A stretch of 64,000 nt of DNA from Cellvibrio sp. PSBB006 (GCF_002162135.1 NZ_CP021382.1:4524001-4588000); one strand, 5' to 3'; shown: positions 1 to 8,963, counted from the stretch's first letter. Notes: generated by a model from the sequence alone, not told the origin. Numbers and translations: made by a program.

Positions 1-99
1 TCACGTATTTACGGCGATGTTTATATGGTTAAGGCCGGCGAGGTAGTGGTATGTATTTGGGTGTTGACGGTGGTGGTACCAAAACAGCATTTGCGCTGA
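1..99 (+). CDS. Possible 3' end of an upstream gene (partial)
   Basis: The first reading frame is open from base 1 to a TGA at 97-99, encoding about 32 residues that begin SRIYGDVYMVKAGEVV. The V-x-V-x-x-G-x-x-V rhythm is like the last beta strands of amidohydrolases such as N-acetylglucosamine-6-phosphate deacetylases, which would suit the amino-sugar context. If the frame is real, it overlaps the sugar kinase gene by about 49 bp, which is a lot. The other two forward frames close at 46 and 32 and are also possible ends of the upstream gene. There is too little sequence to identify the gene. Confidence 0.25.
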   Translation, partial: SRIYGDVYMVKAGEVVVCIWVLTVVVPKQHLR

Positions 100-1040
100 T
101 CAGTGCACAAGGCCAATTGTTAGCTGCTCACCAGGAGCGTGGAACTTATCACGTGGATATCGGCATCGACGGTGTCGAACAAGTATTACAGCGCGGTGTT
201 GCTGCGCTTTTGCAACAAGCCGGTTGCCATGCGGATGATATTCGTTATGCGTTTTTTGGTCTCCCGGCTTACGGTGAAGACAGCCGCGCCGTCGCCGCGT
301 TGAATGCGATTCCGGCACGTTTTCTAGCGCCGGGAAAATACCGGTGTGGCAATGATATGGTCTGCGGTTGGGCTGGTTCGCTCGGCTGCCAGGACGGCAT
401 CAACATCGTGGCCGGAACGGGCTCCATCAGCTACGGCGAAAATGCTGGCCGTCAGGCACGCTGTGGCGGATGGGGCGAACTGTTCGGCGATGAAGGATCG
501 GCGCACTGGATTGGTCGGTGTGGCCTGACATTATTTTCACGCATGAGCGATGGTCGCAGCGAACGCGGTCCACTCTACGACATTTTCCGCTCTGCACTCG
601 CGCTGGACAGCGATCTGGATTTAAGCGGTTTGGCATTGAACGAGTGGCACAGTGACCGCAGCAAGATTGCCAAGGTTTCCGTGTTGGTGAGTCAGGCTGC
701 GCAAGCGGGCGATCTCCAGGCGCGAGAGATTTTCCGGCTCGCCGCGCAGGAGTTGGTCGATATTATTGAAGCGACCAGCGCGCAATTGGCCTTTGGGATT
801 GATGAGGACGTTCCGGTGTCCTATTCCGGCGGCGTTTTCAATGCCGGTGCGCTTATTCTCGAACCGATGGAAGCCATGCTTAACGCCACCGTACGGCGCT
901 ACCGGCTGATGGCGCCGCTATACGAGCCGCTGATTGGGGCAGCCTTATATGCAGCGAAGTGTGATGGTGTGAGTTTCAATGAAGCGACGCTGGCCGATCT
1001 GAAAGCACAAATCGTCGCTGCTGAGGGTTTCACTTCCTAG
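51..1040 (+). CDS. BadF/BadG-type sugar kinase (N-acetylhexosamine kinase, AgaK/NagK-like)
   Basis: Cytoplasmic ATP-dependent sugar kinase of the BadF/BadG/BcrA/BcrD ASKHA family, 329 aa, full length for the group. The N-terminal phosphate-1 loop DGGGTKT is at residues 6-12, the second nucleotide-binding loop GTGS at 122-125, and the GDEGS motif typical of N-acetylglucosamine kinase-like members follows near 147-156. A GAGGT Shine-Dalgarno-like stretch precedes the ATG. The next gene is an AgaR-like repressor, and a receptor and a GH36 glycosidase follow, so the substrate is probably N-acetylgalactosamine or N-acetylglucosamine, giving the 6-phosphate. The family assignment is firm. The exact sugar is inferred from neighbours only. 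Confidence 0.85.
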   Translation: MYLGVDGGGTKTAFALISAQGQLLAAHQERGTYHVDIGIDGVEQVLQRGVAALLQQAGCHADDIRYAFFGLPAYGEDSRAVAALNAIPARFLAPGKYRCGNDMVCGWAGSLGCQDGINIVAGTGSISYGENAGRQARCGGWGELFGDEGSAHWIGRCGLTLFSRMSDGRSERGPLYDIFRSALALDSDLDLSGLALNEWHSDRSKIAKVSVLVSQAAQAGDLQAREIFRLAAQELVDIIEATSAQLAFGIDEDVPVSYSGGVFNAGALILEPMEAMLNATVRRYRLMAPLYEPLIGAALYAAKCDGVSFNEATLADLKAQIVAAEGFTS

Positions 1041-1098
1041 CATTGCTCGTCAACGACCTTGGCCAATCGCATAAGACTCATTCATCCCCTTTCCTTGT

Positions 1099-1130
1099 GA
1101 TAACAAACCTAGCTGATAACGAACCCAGCC
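1099..1130. repeat. Two-copy 16-bp tandem direct repeat upstream of agaR
   Basis: Two adjacent 16-bp units (1099-1114 and 1115-1130) both begin GATAAC and differ at three positions. They lie between the kinase stop codon and the GTTTC-type motif in front of the DeoR-family gene. They could be part of a regulatory region or simple duplication. No protein is encoded here. Confidence 0.4.
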
Positions 1131-1159
1131 GACCGATATGAAAGCAAAGCAGTAAAGAT

Positions 1160-1174
1160 GTTTCATTTCGGTTG
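1160..1174 (+). promoter_or_regulatory. Candidate AgaR operator in front of agaR
   Basis: The stretch reads GTTTC-ATTTC-GGTTG, three pentamers in 5-bp phase. The first matches exactly the GTTTC/GAAAC pentamer that recurs in the divergent promoter region at 5018-5201. Its position 66 bp upstream of the repressor's start codon suits autoregulation. DeoR-family repressors of the GlpR/AgaR type are known to bind short TTTC/GAAA direct repeats. Assignment to AgaR is inferred. Confidence 0.45.
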
Positions 1175-1239
1175 GTATTGGCGTTATCATTCATCACTCT
1201 GAAACTCCACCTTGCCAGCACATCGAGCTCGAACTATTT

Positions 1240-2028
1240 ATGACTACCATGCGGGATACCAGCAGAAGACGTGAACGAATTGTAAGCATGCTCAAGGACA
1301 AAGGCAGCGTACAGGTGCCTGAGCTGGCTGAAATGTTTGATGTGTCTACCGTCACCATTCGCAAGGATTTGAAATTCCTCGACAAGCAGGGCATTGCGAT
1401 GCGCGCCTATGGCGGCGCCATTCTTAACGACGCGAATTTAACCGTTGCTGAAAAAGCCATAGAGCAAAAACAAAGTTTGCATGCGGTAGAGAAGAGCAGC
1501 ATCGGCAAGATGGCTGCCCAATTGGTTGAGGCTGGTGATTCGATCATCCTGGATTCCGGTACGACCACATTACAAATTGCCACCCACCTGGCGGATAAGG
1601 AAGGCGTGACGGTAGTGACAAACGGCCTTAATGTGATGAACGAACTTGCGCATCACGAACACCTGAACCTGCTGATGTTGGGCGGCACGCTGAGGATGAA
1701 GAATATGTCGTTCTTCGGTAGCCAGGCGGAGCAGGCGTTGGCTGATTTGCATGTGGATAAATTATTTTTGGGTGTCGATGGCTTTCATATGGATCGTGGC
1801 ATTACCACGCATTTTGAAGCGGAAGCTTTGTTAAACCGTTTGATGTGCAAGGCCGCCAGTGAAGTGATTGTGGTGGCTGACTCGTCCAAGTTCGGCAGTA
1901 TTTGTCTGCATAAAATTCTGGAACCGAATATGGTTTCAAAAGTGATCACTGACAATAAAATTCCAGCCGATTACCGTGATCGTCTGGCCCGCCTGGGCGT
2001 TGAAGTGATTATTGTTGACGCGCACTGA
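1240..2028 (+). CDS. agaR: DeoR-family transcriptional repressor, AgaR-like
   Basis: Repressor of 262 aa with an N-terminal DeoR winged helix-turn-helix (about residues 8-60; the STVTIRKDLKFLDKQG recognition region is characteristic) and a C-terminal sugar-phosphate-binding DeoRC domain containing the DSGTTT loop at about 105-110. Many blocks match what I know of E. coli AgaR, the regulator of N-acetylgalactosamine/galactosamine genes: QGIAMRAYGGA, FLGVDGFHMDRGITTH, VVADSSKF and LHKI. The start may be ATG 1240 or ATG 1249; no strong ribosome binding site decides. It lies downstream of the sugar kinase and probably controls the kinase, receptor and glycosidase genes through the GTTTC/GAAAC repeats. 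The effector is likely a hexosamine 6-phosphate (inference). Confidence 0.88.
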   Translation: MTTMRDTSRRRERIVSMLKDKGSVQVPELAEMFDVSTVTIRKDLKFLDKQGIAMRAYGGAILNDANLTVAEKAIEQKQSLHAVEKSSIGKMAAQLVEAGDSIILDSGTTTLQIATHLADKEGVTVVTNGLNVMNELAHHEHLNLLMLGGTLRMKNMSFFGSQAEQALADLHVDKLFLGVDGFHMDRGITTHFEAEALLNRLMCKAASEVIVVADSSKFGSICLHKILEPNMVSKVITDNKIPADYRDRLARLGVEVIIVDAH

Positions 2029-2047
2029 TGTGTGTGAATGCCGGTAA

Positions 2048-2086
2048 ATAAAAAAGCCCGCTAACTCAAGTTGCGGGCTTTTTTAT
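2048..2086. terminator. Bidirectional rho-independent terminator between agaR and the TonB receptor gene
   Basis: A GC-rich stem AAGCCCGC/GCGGGCTT with an 11-nt loop is flanked by an A-run on the left and a T-run on the right. It can therefore end both the rightward agaR transcript and the leftward receptor transcript, which stops at 2101. Confidence 0.9.
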
Positions 2087-2100
2087 TACGCTGTATTTAT

Positions 2101-4959
2101 TTAAAACTTATAACGTAATCCCACATTCATCTTCCTGCCCCATTCAGAGTAGGAGCCGGGGATGTCTTTGCGCCCTTGGTATGCATGCCAGTTGTCGTTC
2201 ATCAGGTTGCTGACTTCGGCGTAAATGACGGCATCCTCCAACAGGTTGTAGCTGATCGATGCCGATACCCAGGTCATGGAGTCCGCTGTGGATTTATAGG
2301 TTGTCTCGCCGGTAGCGTTCAGCGGACTCCAATGGCTGGTAATGTAACTCTCGGTATGGTCAGCTGAAATCTGCGCGCTCCAGTTATCTGCACCATAAAG
2401 TAAGGTTGCAGAATAAGTCGTATCCGGCACGCCAGCCAAAACACCTTCCTTGACGCCGCTGATATAAGACTCGGTATCAATGTAAGTGTAGTTCGCCGTA
2501 ATACCGAAACCGCTATCGAAAAAATGTTGGAAAGCAAATTCATAACCCAGGACTTTTGCTTTATCCAGGTTCTGCGGCTCAAAAACATTAAAAGGTTGTT
2601 GAATGTATTCATCCGTCCCAAAAACCTGGCGCGGGTAAACCGGCAATGAATCAGGGTCGCCGGGATATTTTTCTCGCCAGTCCTGAATAAAACCGTTGAT
2701 GTTTTTCTTGAATATCGCCCCGGTAATCGCTGAACCCTCGGTAAAATACCACTCCAAAGAAATATCAGCTTGCTCGGCTTCCACTGGTGATAATTGTGGA
2801 TTTCCTACGCGATTGATCGTCCATTCTCCCCAGCTGGCGGACGCGTCATCCACTTGTGTCGATAACTGATTCAACGAAGCCCTTGCCATCACCTGCGCAT
2901 AAGCCAGGCGCAATTGCAGTGTATCGCTGAGGTCGTAAGCAATATTTACCGAAGGCAATAGTTTGGAATAACTGTTAGTTTCTGCAATCGGTTCCGGATC
3001 ACGATGGATAACCACATAATCCCATTCCGACAGTGCATCAATACGTTCAATCTCCCACAGCCAGCCGTTCGATGTGGTATCCGTGGTGACATGACGCAAG
3101 CCCAGGTTGGCCCGCCAGCGATCACTTTGAAGATTCGCCTGAACATAAGCCGCCAGGGTTTCCTCGGTCACGCTGAAAGATTCATTGGCATTAAACAGCG
3201 GTACGTCATTATCCGAATAATTTTCCGGATAAGGTTCACCGGTATCCGGGTTGATGATGGCGGGATTGCCGTCAGCCGCTTCAAGCGCCTGTTGATACGC
3301 ATCAATGTCGAAGCCGACAAACTGGCGGGGGAAATCACCCGAGATATCCGATAAAAAATCTTTTACCGGAAAGGGGCGCACAACATTGACGCCAGTCTGA
3401 TCAAAGGTAAAGGGTGCCGAATCAAACAATCCGCGCGCGTGCTGGTTGTCATACTTCATGCGATCCTTGGTGCGCTCGTTGAACGTCACACCAAAATCAA
3501 TAGACGCCAGCTCCACGTCAATAAAAGAAAAAGAGCCGCCGATAGATTCCGGTGCCCAGTTGCCGATAATTGATGCGCCTTGCACTTCATCTTCAATATC
3601 GACGCCGTTGGTTTGCGAGTAGTGGGGCCCGAACTGACTGTCATCAACCAGATCAGCGATGGATTGCACTTCACTGTTTTCATCGAAATCAAAAACAATA
3701 TTCGGCAAGCCGTTAGGAGTCAGGCTAAAGGTTGCGGTATTGGGCAAACCGCCGACGCCGTGTGCGACCACAAATTTATCTTTACCGCCCGCCTTGCGAC
3801 TGGCGTTGGATACATAAATATCGCCGATAAATTTCAATGTATCCGTTGCCTGGAATGATCCGTTCAAGCCCACCTGATACGTATCAACCACGCGGTGATC
3901 GGTAATGGAAACCAATTCAGGAATCAGGTTCTCCATGGTCATGCCGGTGAGGATGGTGCCCTCGGGATTCATCTCCGTCGGCGCGCCTTCAAATATGGGA
4001 TTCGACCAGGTCGATGAGCGGCCGATCATGTAATAGGATTGCGTATAACCGTAAGCGGGCGAGTCGAGGCGGGTGTACAGACCATCCAGCACGATGTCGA
4101 CTTTGTCATTGGGGCGAAATTGCAATGCACTGGAAAAAGCAATGCGTTCGCGGTCTTCAATATGCGCCGTGGTCGCATAGGTGCTGGGAATCTTCAGCAT
4201 ATAAGACGAATCCTGCCAGTCGACATAACCCTTGTCGCCGTCGTGATCCCAATCCCAGTTCTCACCATAATGAAGATCGCTGAGTTCATCGGTGCGCATG
4301 GACAAGTCGCTGTATAACGCCGAAAACAAAACACCGATAGTGTCATCAGCGTAGGTATTACTGGCAACCGCCGTTAATTTATAACCCGTGTCCCGCGCCT
4401 TGTCGTTGTAACTTCCTTCTATAGAAAATGATCCCTGCTTGCCGTCGTAATCGAAGGGGCGAGCGGTGACCAGATTGATCGCGCCGCCGATGCTTCCTTC
4501 CAGGGTGGCGGCCGTTACAGACTTATACACCCAGGCTTCCGAGATCACTTCTGACGGCAACACATCGAACGCAAATTCGCGCCCTTCGGAGTCTGTCGCC
4601 ATCAAACGATTGTTCATGGTAACGATACTGAATTCAGCACCCAGCCCGCGAATGTTAACGCCCTGGCCTTCACCACCCCGGCTGCGCTCCACCGACACGC
4701 CGGTAATATGAGCCAGTGAATCGGCGACATTGGCGTCGGGAAACAACCCCAACTCTTCAGACGAAATACCATCGCGCACCGAATCTGCATTGCGTTTGGC
4801 GGCGAGCGAGTCCACCAGACTTTGCTGCTTTCCTGTCACGATGAGAACTTCAATGTCGTCGTCCTGCTCCGGGTTTTCCTGGGCCAGAAGCGGGCTGCTA
4901 ACCAAGGCAATGGCCAGGGATAAGGCGGAACGCCTCAGGTATTGTAGATCTATGTTCAT
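2101..4959 (-). CDS. TonB-dependent outer-membrane receptor (predicted GalNAc-glycan uptake)
   Basis: A 952-aa TonB-dependent receptor. It begins at ATG 4959, not at the upstream TTG, because GGAGG lies 5-9 bases before this ATG. The signal peptide MNIDLQYLRRSALSLAIALV ends in a SSPLLAQ cleavage region. A TonB-box-like segment (IEVLIVTGK) and a plug domain follow (DANVADSLAHITGVSVERS, then NIRGLG), then a long 22-strand-type barrel ending in the aromatic terminus GLRYKF. Length and style match the large TonB receptors for oligosaccharides in Xanthomonas, Shewanella and Cellvibrio. It is divergent from the amidohydrolase/GH36 genes and convergent with agaR, so it probably imports GalNAc- or galactose-containing glycans. 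Receptor identity is certain; the ligand is inferred. Confidence 0.93.
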   Translation of the reverse strand: MNIDLQYLRRSALSLAIALVSSPLLAQENPEQDDDIEVLIVTGKQQSLVDSLAAKRNADSVRDGISSEELGLFPDANVADSLAHITGVSVERSRGGEGQGVNIRGLGAEFSIVTMNNRLMATDSEGREFAFDVLPSEVISEAWVYKSVTAATLEGSIGGAINLVTARPFDYDGKQGSFSIEGSYNDKARDTGYKLTAVASNTYADDTIGVLFSALYSDLSMRTDELSDLHYGENWDWDHDGDKGYVDWQDSSYMLKIPSTYATTAHIEDRERIAFSSALQFRPNDKVDIVLDGLYTRLDSPAYGYTQSYYMIGRSSTWSNPIFEGAPTEMNPEGTILTGMTMENLIPELVSITDHRVVDTYQVGLNGSFQATDTLKFIGDIYVSNASRKAGGKDKFVVAHGVGGLPNTATFSLTPNGLPNIVFDFDENSEVQSIADLVDDSQFGPHYSQTNGVDIEDEVQGASIIGNWAPESIGGSFSFIDVELASIDFGVTFNERTKDRMKYDNQHARGLFDSAPFTFDQTGVNVVRPFPVKDFLSDISGDFPRQFVGFDIDAYQQALEAADGNPAIINPDTGEPYPENYSDNDVPLFNANESFSVTEETLAAYVQANLQSDRWRANLGLRHVTTDTTSNGWLWEIERIDALSEWDYVVIHRDPEPIAETNSYSKLLPSVNIAYDLSDTLQLRLAYAQVMARASLNQLSTQVDDASASWGEWTINRVGNPQLSPVEAEQADISLEWYFTEGSAITGAIFKKNINGFIQDWREKYPGDPDSLPVYPRQVFGTDEYIQQPFNVFEPQNLDKAKVLGYEFAFQHFFDSGFGITANYTYIDTESYISGVKEGVLAGVPDTTYSATLLYGADNWSAQISADHTESYITSHWSPLNATGETTYKSTADSMTWVSASISYNLLEDAVIYAEVSNLMNDNWHAYQGRKDIPGSYSEWGRKMNVGLRYKF

Positions 4960-5257
4960 GCAAACCTCCAATGATTACCACGTAATGACTTATTGATATT
5001 TTTGCGCGGGCAATATCGAAACGAAACAAAAAGAAACATGATGTTTCAGACGGCAATTTGTTTCGATTGATGGATAAATTGTTATTTTTTGTTGTTTGTA
5101 GAGCCAGGGTGTGTGACTTTTGACGAATAATAATGAGGTTTTTGAACAGAAGTAAAGCAATTTAACGCAATTGTTTCGATTTAATGATGATTTTTTGTTT
5201 CATTATATTTTTTGTACGGCTATTATTGGGTCTGATGAGCCACCAAAGGTATATAAA
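4960..5257. promoter_or_regulatory. Divergent promoter region with GAAAC/GTTTC repeat array (candidate AgaR operators)
   Basis: This AT-rich gap between the divergent receptor and amidohydrolase genes contains GAAAC at 5018-5022, 5023-5027 and 5033-5037, exactly in 5-bp phase with one degenerate pentamer (AAAAA) between. The inverted form GTTTC occurs at 5043-5047, 5060-5064, 5173-5177 and 5197-5201. The left cluster lies near the receptor start and the right pair lies just before the amidohydrolase start at 5258, so each transcript has its own cluster. The same pentamer precedes agaR. This is most simply read as an array of AgaR-binding half-sites; binding itself is inferred. Confidence 0.6.
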
Positions 5258-6379
5258 ATGAAACTTAAGAAAATTGTCTGGACGATGGCGAGCCTCTTGT
5301 GCGGTGTCTTGCTGATTGCCTGTAAAAGCCAGGCGCCAACGGACTTTTACACGCTCGAAGACTTCTCTCGGGTGGAGAAAATTGATGCGCATGTTCACAT
5401 CAACCGCGCTAACGATGCGTTTGTCCGTGGCGCCCGGGCGCTTGGCTTCCGCCTGATCAGCATTAATGTCGATTACCCTGACTTTCCGCCCATTGCGACT
5501 CAGCAGGCGATTACCGAGGATTTATATCAGCGCTATCCCCGCGAATTTGCTTTCGCGAGCACCTTTTCGATGGATGGCTGGGGTGAACCCGATTGGTTAG
5601 GTAACACCCTGGAGCAAATTCGCGTTACCCGGGAGCGGGGCGCTATCGCCGTCAAGGTCTGGAAAAACGTCGGCATGGATGTTCGCGGAGCCGATGGGCG
5701 CCTGGTGATGATCGACAATAAAAACCTGATGCCGGTGTTCGATTTCCTTGAGCAGGAGCAATTTCCACTGATCGGGCACCAGGCCGAACCGAAAAATTGC
5801 TGGCTGCCTATTGAAGAGATGACGGTGAATAATGATCGGCAATATTTCGCCGAGCATCCGCAGTACCACATGCATAACCACCCGGAATTTCCCGGTTATG
5901 AAGAACATATGGAGCGACGGGATCAGATGCTGGAGCAGCATTCATCACTCCGCTTTATGGGAGCGCACATGGCGAGCCTGGAGTGGAGTGTGGACGAGCT
6001 GGCAAAATTTCTGGATCGCTATCCTCATGCCGTTGTCGACATGGCCGCACGCATCGGCCAGCTGCAATATCAATCCATGCACGACTATGAAAAGGTGCGG
6101 AATTTTTTCATCCGCTATCGTGATCGCATTCTTTATGCCACCGATCTGACCCAGCCCCCCACCGGTAGCGATGAAGAGTTTCTGGCCGAAGCGCGCAATG
6201 TCTGGCTGGCCGATTGGCAATATTTTACGTCCGATGACGAGATGCGCTCGTCAAATCTCAATGGTCCTTTCAAGGGATTAAAATTACCCGCCGCGGTAAT
6301 CGATGATCTGTACCACAACAATGCCCGGCGCTTTTTTAATAAAGCGTTCAGCAATAATAAAACCGCACAGCATAATTGA
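5258..6379 (+). CDS. Amidohydrolase-2 family lipoprotein
   Basis: A 373-aa metal-dependent hydrolase of the amidohydrolase_2 (TIM-barrel) type, exported as a lipoprotein. The true start is ATG 5258: AAAGG lies 8 bases upstream, and the peptide then begins MKLKKIVWTMASLLCGVLL followed by the lipobox IAC. The open frame extends 29 codons further upstream but lacks a sensible start. Metal-ligand candidates are H45 and H47 (DAHVH), a later GHQAEP histidine, the GAHMAS histidine and the aspartate of YATDLT. It sits directly upstream of the GH36 gene (9-bp gap), so the two are co-transcribed. The family includes hydrolases acting on lactones and carboxylates; the substrate here is unknown. A role in glycan catabolism outside the inner membrane is inferred from context. 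Confidence 0.82.
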   Translation: MKLKKIVWTMASLLCGVLLIACKSQAPTDFYTLEDFSRVEKIDAHVHINRANDAFVRGARALGFRLISINVDYPDFPPIATQQAITEDLYQRYPREFAFASTFSMDGWGEPDWLGNTLEQIRVTRERGAIAVKVWKNVGMDVRGADGRLVMIDNKNLMPVFDFLEQEQFPLIGHQAEPKNCWLPIEEMTVNNDRQYFAEHPQYHMHNHPEFPGYEEHMERRDQMLEQHSSLRFMGAHMASLEWSVDELAKFLDRYPHAVVDMAARIGQLQYQSMHDYEKVRNFFIRYRDRILYATDLTQPPTGSDEEFLAEARNVWLADWQYFTSDDEMRSSNLNGPFKGLKLPAAVIDDLYHNNARRFFNKAFSNNKTAQHN

Positions 6380-6388
6380 GGTAGATCC

Positions 6389-8461
6389 ATGCGTTATTTA
6401 ATAAACATCATCGTCATTCTTATTACGGCTACCGCATTGCATGCCTGCAACCTCGTGCAGCGCGATGGAGCAAACAGCTCGGCAGTTGTGGCAAAAATCG
6501 ACAATCAATTGTTAACTCTTGAACTGGATAATAAACTGCACAGCCGATTGACTTCCCATCTTGCCCAACCCTTTGCGCTGCAACGGCATTTCCAGGCAAG
6601 CGAATATGTGGAGGTAGACGGGCAGGTGATCGCTGACTTCACATTTCTAAGCCACAGCCACGAACCCGTGAAGGATGCCTTGGGTCGTGGCGAACGTCAC
6701 ACGATTATCGGCGTTGCACCAAACGGTTTACAGAAAAAATTAATCTATTCGGTATATGACAATTACCCGGCCAGTATTTTTCTGTCGGTGACCTATACCA
6801 ATGACAGCCAAACGCCGTTGCGTATTGCTCGCTGGGTTAATCATCGCTATGAGCTGGCGCAACAACAATCGGGCGAAACCTATTGGTCTTATCAAGGCGC
6901 ATCCTATTCGGATCGTCGCGATTGGATAGCGCCGGTAACGCCGGGATTTGAACAGCAAAATTACATGGGAATGAATGCATCTGATTATGGCGGCGGCACG
7001 CCCGTGGCTGATGTCTGGGGCTCAGAAGTCGGCCTCGCCGTAGGGCATATCGAAACAACCCCCAAGCTGGTGTCCCTGCCAGTGAGCTATACACCGGCAC
7101 AACAAGGCGCGAACCTGCATATTGAATATGATCGCCCCACGACACTCGCCAGCGGTGAATCCGTCACCACCTTCCGCACATTTCTCCACGCCCACACAGG
7201 TGATTACTACAACACCTTAAAAACCTATCGCCAGCTGATGGCAGCCCAAGGATTGAAAAGCCCGCACTACCCGGAAGCCAGTTATGAACCCATCTGGTGT
7301 GCCTGGGGCTATGAGCGTAACTTTACCCTTGAGCAAGTGTTAGCCACGCTGCCTAAAGTAAAAGACATGGGATTTACATGGGCCGTGTTGGATGATGGCT
7401 GGCAAACATCCGAAGGTGACTGGCACCTGGACCACGCCAAATTTCCCGGCGGTGATAAGGACATGCGCGAATTGGTAAAAAAAATTCACGCGGCGGGCAT
7501 GAAGGCTAAAGTCTGGTGGGCACCTTTGGCCGTCGATCCCGGTACCGACTTGATTGAGGAGCACGAAGATATGCTTATTCTCGATAAAGAGGGCAAGCCG
7601 GTTGATATCACCTGGTGGGACAGCTACTACCTCTGCCCCGCTTACGAAAAAACCCGCGAATACAGCAAGCAACTGGTCAAGACAATGATGGACACCTGGG
7701 GCTATGAAGGGCTCAAGCTCGACGGCCATCACCTGAACGGCGTGCCGCCCTGTTACAACCCCGCGCACAATCACAGCCACCCGGAAGAATCCGTAGAAGC
7801 TTTGCAATCTTTCTGGAAGCTCGTGTTCGACACCGCCCAGGACATTAATCGCGATTCGGTTGTTGAGTTCTGCCCCTGCGGTACGGCATACGCTTTCCAC
7901 AATATTCCCTACACCAATCAAACGGTTAGCTCAGACCCTTTGAGTTCCTGGCAAATTCGCACCAAAGGAAAAACATTAAAAGCGCTGATGGGTGAATCCG
8001 CGCCTTACTTTGGTGACCATGTAGAGTTGAGTGATGGCGGCAGTGACTTTGCATCGTCTGTCGGTATTGGTGCGATTGTCGGTACCAAATTCACCTGGCC
8101 CAGCGATCATCACGCGCACACAGACTACTTACTCACCCCGGAAAAAGAAGCAGCATTTCGTAAATGGGTTGAAATCTATAAAGCAAAAATGTTGTCGCAA
8201 GGCGTCTATCGCGGCGAGCTTTATGACATTGGTTTTGATCGACCGGAAGCACACGCCATCCAAAAAGGTGAGGTGATGAACTTTGCCTTCTACGCGGACG
8301 ACTGGTCCGGCAAAGTCGAACTGCGTGGTTTGGAGAAGCGCCAATACCGCATTCACGATTATGAAAACAACCAGCCAATTGCCACCGTCACAGGCCCGAC
8401 TGCCCAACTGAACGTTGCGTTCAAAAAGCACTTATTAATAGAGGCAATTCCGCTTGAATAA
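6389..8461 (+). CDS. GH36-type alpha-galactosidase / alpha-N-acetylgalactosaminidase, lipoprotein
   Basis: A 690-aa clan GH-D glycoside hydrolase. A lipoprotein-like signal peptide ends at ALHAC (Cys 20). An N-terminal beta-sandwich region covers roughly 30-280. The catalytic (beta/alpha)8 barrel starts near PIWCAWGYER and has the LDDGWQ motif, the nucleophile motif LKLDGHH (D445) and a probable acid/base in GDHVELSDGG (D543). A small C-terminal beta domain follows. Strand order and motifs fit GH36 enzymes that remove terminal alpha-galactose or alpha-GalNAc. Next to an AgaR-like regulator and a hexosamine kinase, alpha-N-acetylgalactosaminidase activity is attractive but unproven. It is the second gene of the operon, and its end overlaps the TTG start of the thioredoxin gene by 8 bp. 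Confidence 0.88.
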   Translation: MRYLINIIVILITATALHACNLVQRDGANSSAVVAKIDNQLLTLELDNKLHSRLTSHLAQPFALQRHFQASEYVEVDGQVIADFTFLSHSHEPVKDALGRGERHTIIGVAPNGLQKKLIYSVYDNYPASIFLSVTYTNDSQTPLRIARWVNHRYELAQQQSGETYWSYQGASYSDRRDWIAPVTPGFEQQNYMGMNASDYGGGTPVADVWGSEVGLAVGHIETTPKLVSLPVSYTPAQQGANLHIEYDRPTTLASGESVTTFRTFLHAHTGDYYNTLKTYRQLMAAQGLKSPHYPEASYEPIWCAWGYERNFTLEQVLATLPKVKDMGFTWAVLDDGWQTSEGDWHLDHAKFPGGDKDMRELVKKIHAAGMKAKVWWAPLAVDPGTDLIEEHEDMLILDKEGKPVDITWWDSYYLCPAYEKTREYSKQLVKTMMDTWGYEGLKLDGHHLNGVPPCYNPAHNHSHPEESVEALQSFWKLVFDTAQDINRDSVVEFCPCGTAYAFHNIPYTNQTVSSDPLSSWQIRTKGKTLKALMGESAPYFGDHVELSDGGSDFASSVGIGAIVGTKFTWPSDHHAHTDYLLTPEKEAAFRKWVEIYKAKMLSQGVYRGELYDIGFDRPEAHAIQKGEVMNFAFYADDWSGKVELRGLEKRQYRIHDYENNQPIATVTGPTAQLNVAFKKHLLIEAIPLE

Positions 8462-8963
8462 AATGCATGCGTTGGTCTTGTGGTTGTTGATGGTGCCGCC
8501 TGTTTATGCGGCACCGATTGAAGAACATGACATCAGCTTTACATTGCCGATGCTAACCACATCGGCAGGCTCACCAGCGAAAAAAGTATCTCTTGCCGAC
8601 TATCAGGATAAAGTCGTTTACCTGGACTTCTGGGCATCCTGGTGTACGCCTTGTTTACAGTCCATGCCGTTTCTAAATGAGCTGCGCAACCGCGAACAAC
8701 ATCGCGGCTTTGAAGTCATTGCGATCAATATGGACAAAGAACCTGCGGACGCGAAAAAATTTTTGCAGCAACACCCGGTCGACTATCCGGTCGTTTATGA
8801 CCTAAACGGAAATTATGCAAGACAACTGCATATCGCCGTACTCCCAACCGCCTTGCTCGTCGCGCCCGGCGGTCGGGTGGTTCTTATGCATCGGGGATTT
8901 AAGCCAGCGGATCAGGCATTTTTAGAGGCGGTTATTGATAAGGCGTTGGCGGTATTGGATTAG
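8454..8963 (+). CDS. TlpA-like periplasmic thioredoxin-fold protein
   Basis: A 169-aa thiol-disulfide exchange protein. A short hydrophobic signal peptide ends around VYAA. The thioredoxin fold carries the active-site motif WCTPC (C64 and C67) after YLDFWAS, and a cis-proline segment near AVLPTALL. This is the usual length for TlpA/ResA-type proteins. The first codon is probably TTG 8454, because GAGG lies 9 bases before it. The alternative ATG 8463 is too far from that site. The gene overlaps the GH36 gene by 8 bp, which implies translational coupling. It may keep cysteines of the exported enzymes in the right redox state, but no partner can be named from sequence. Confidence 0.85.
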   Translation: MNKMHALVLWLLMVPPVYAAPIEEHDISFTLPMLTTSAGSPAKKVSLADYQDKVVYLDFWASWCTPCLQSMPFLNELRNREQHRGFEVIAINMDKEPADAKKFLQQHPVDYPVVYDLNGNYARQLHIAVLPTALLVAPGGRVVLMHRGFKPADQAFLEAVIDKALAVLD

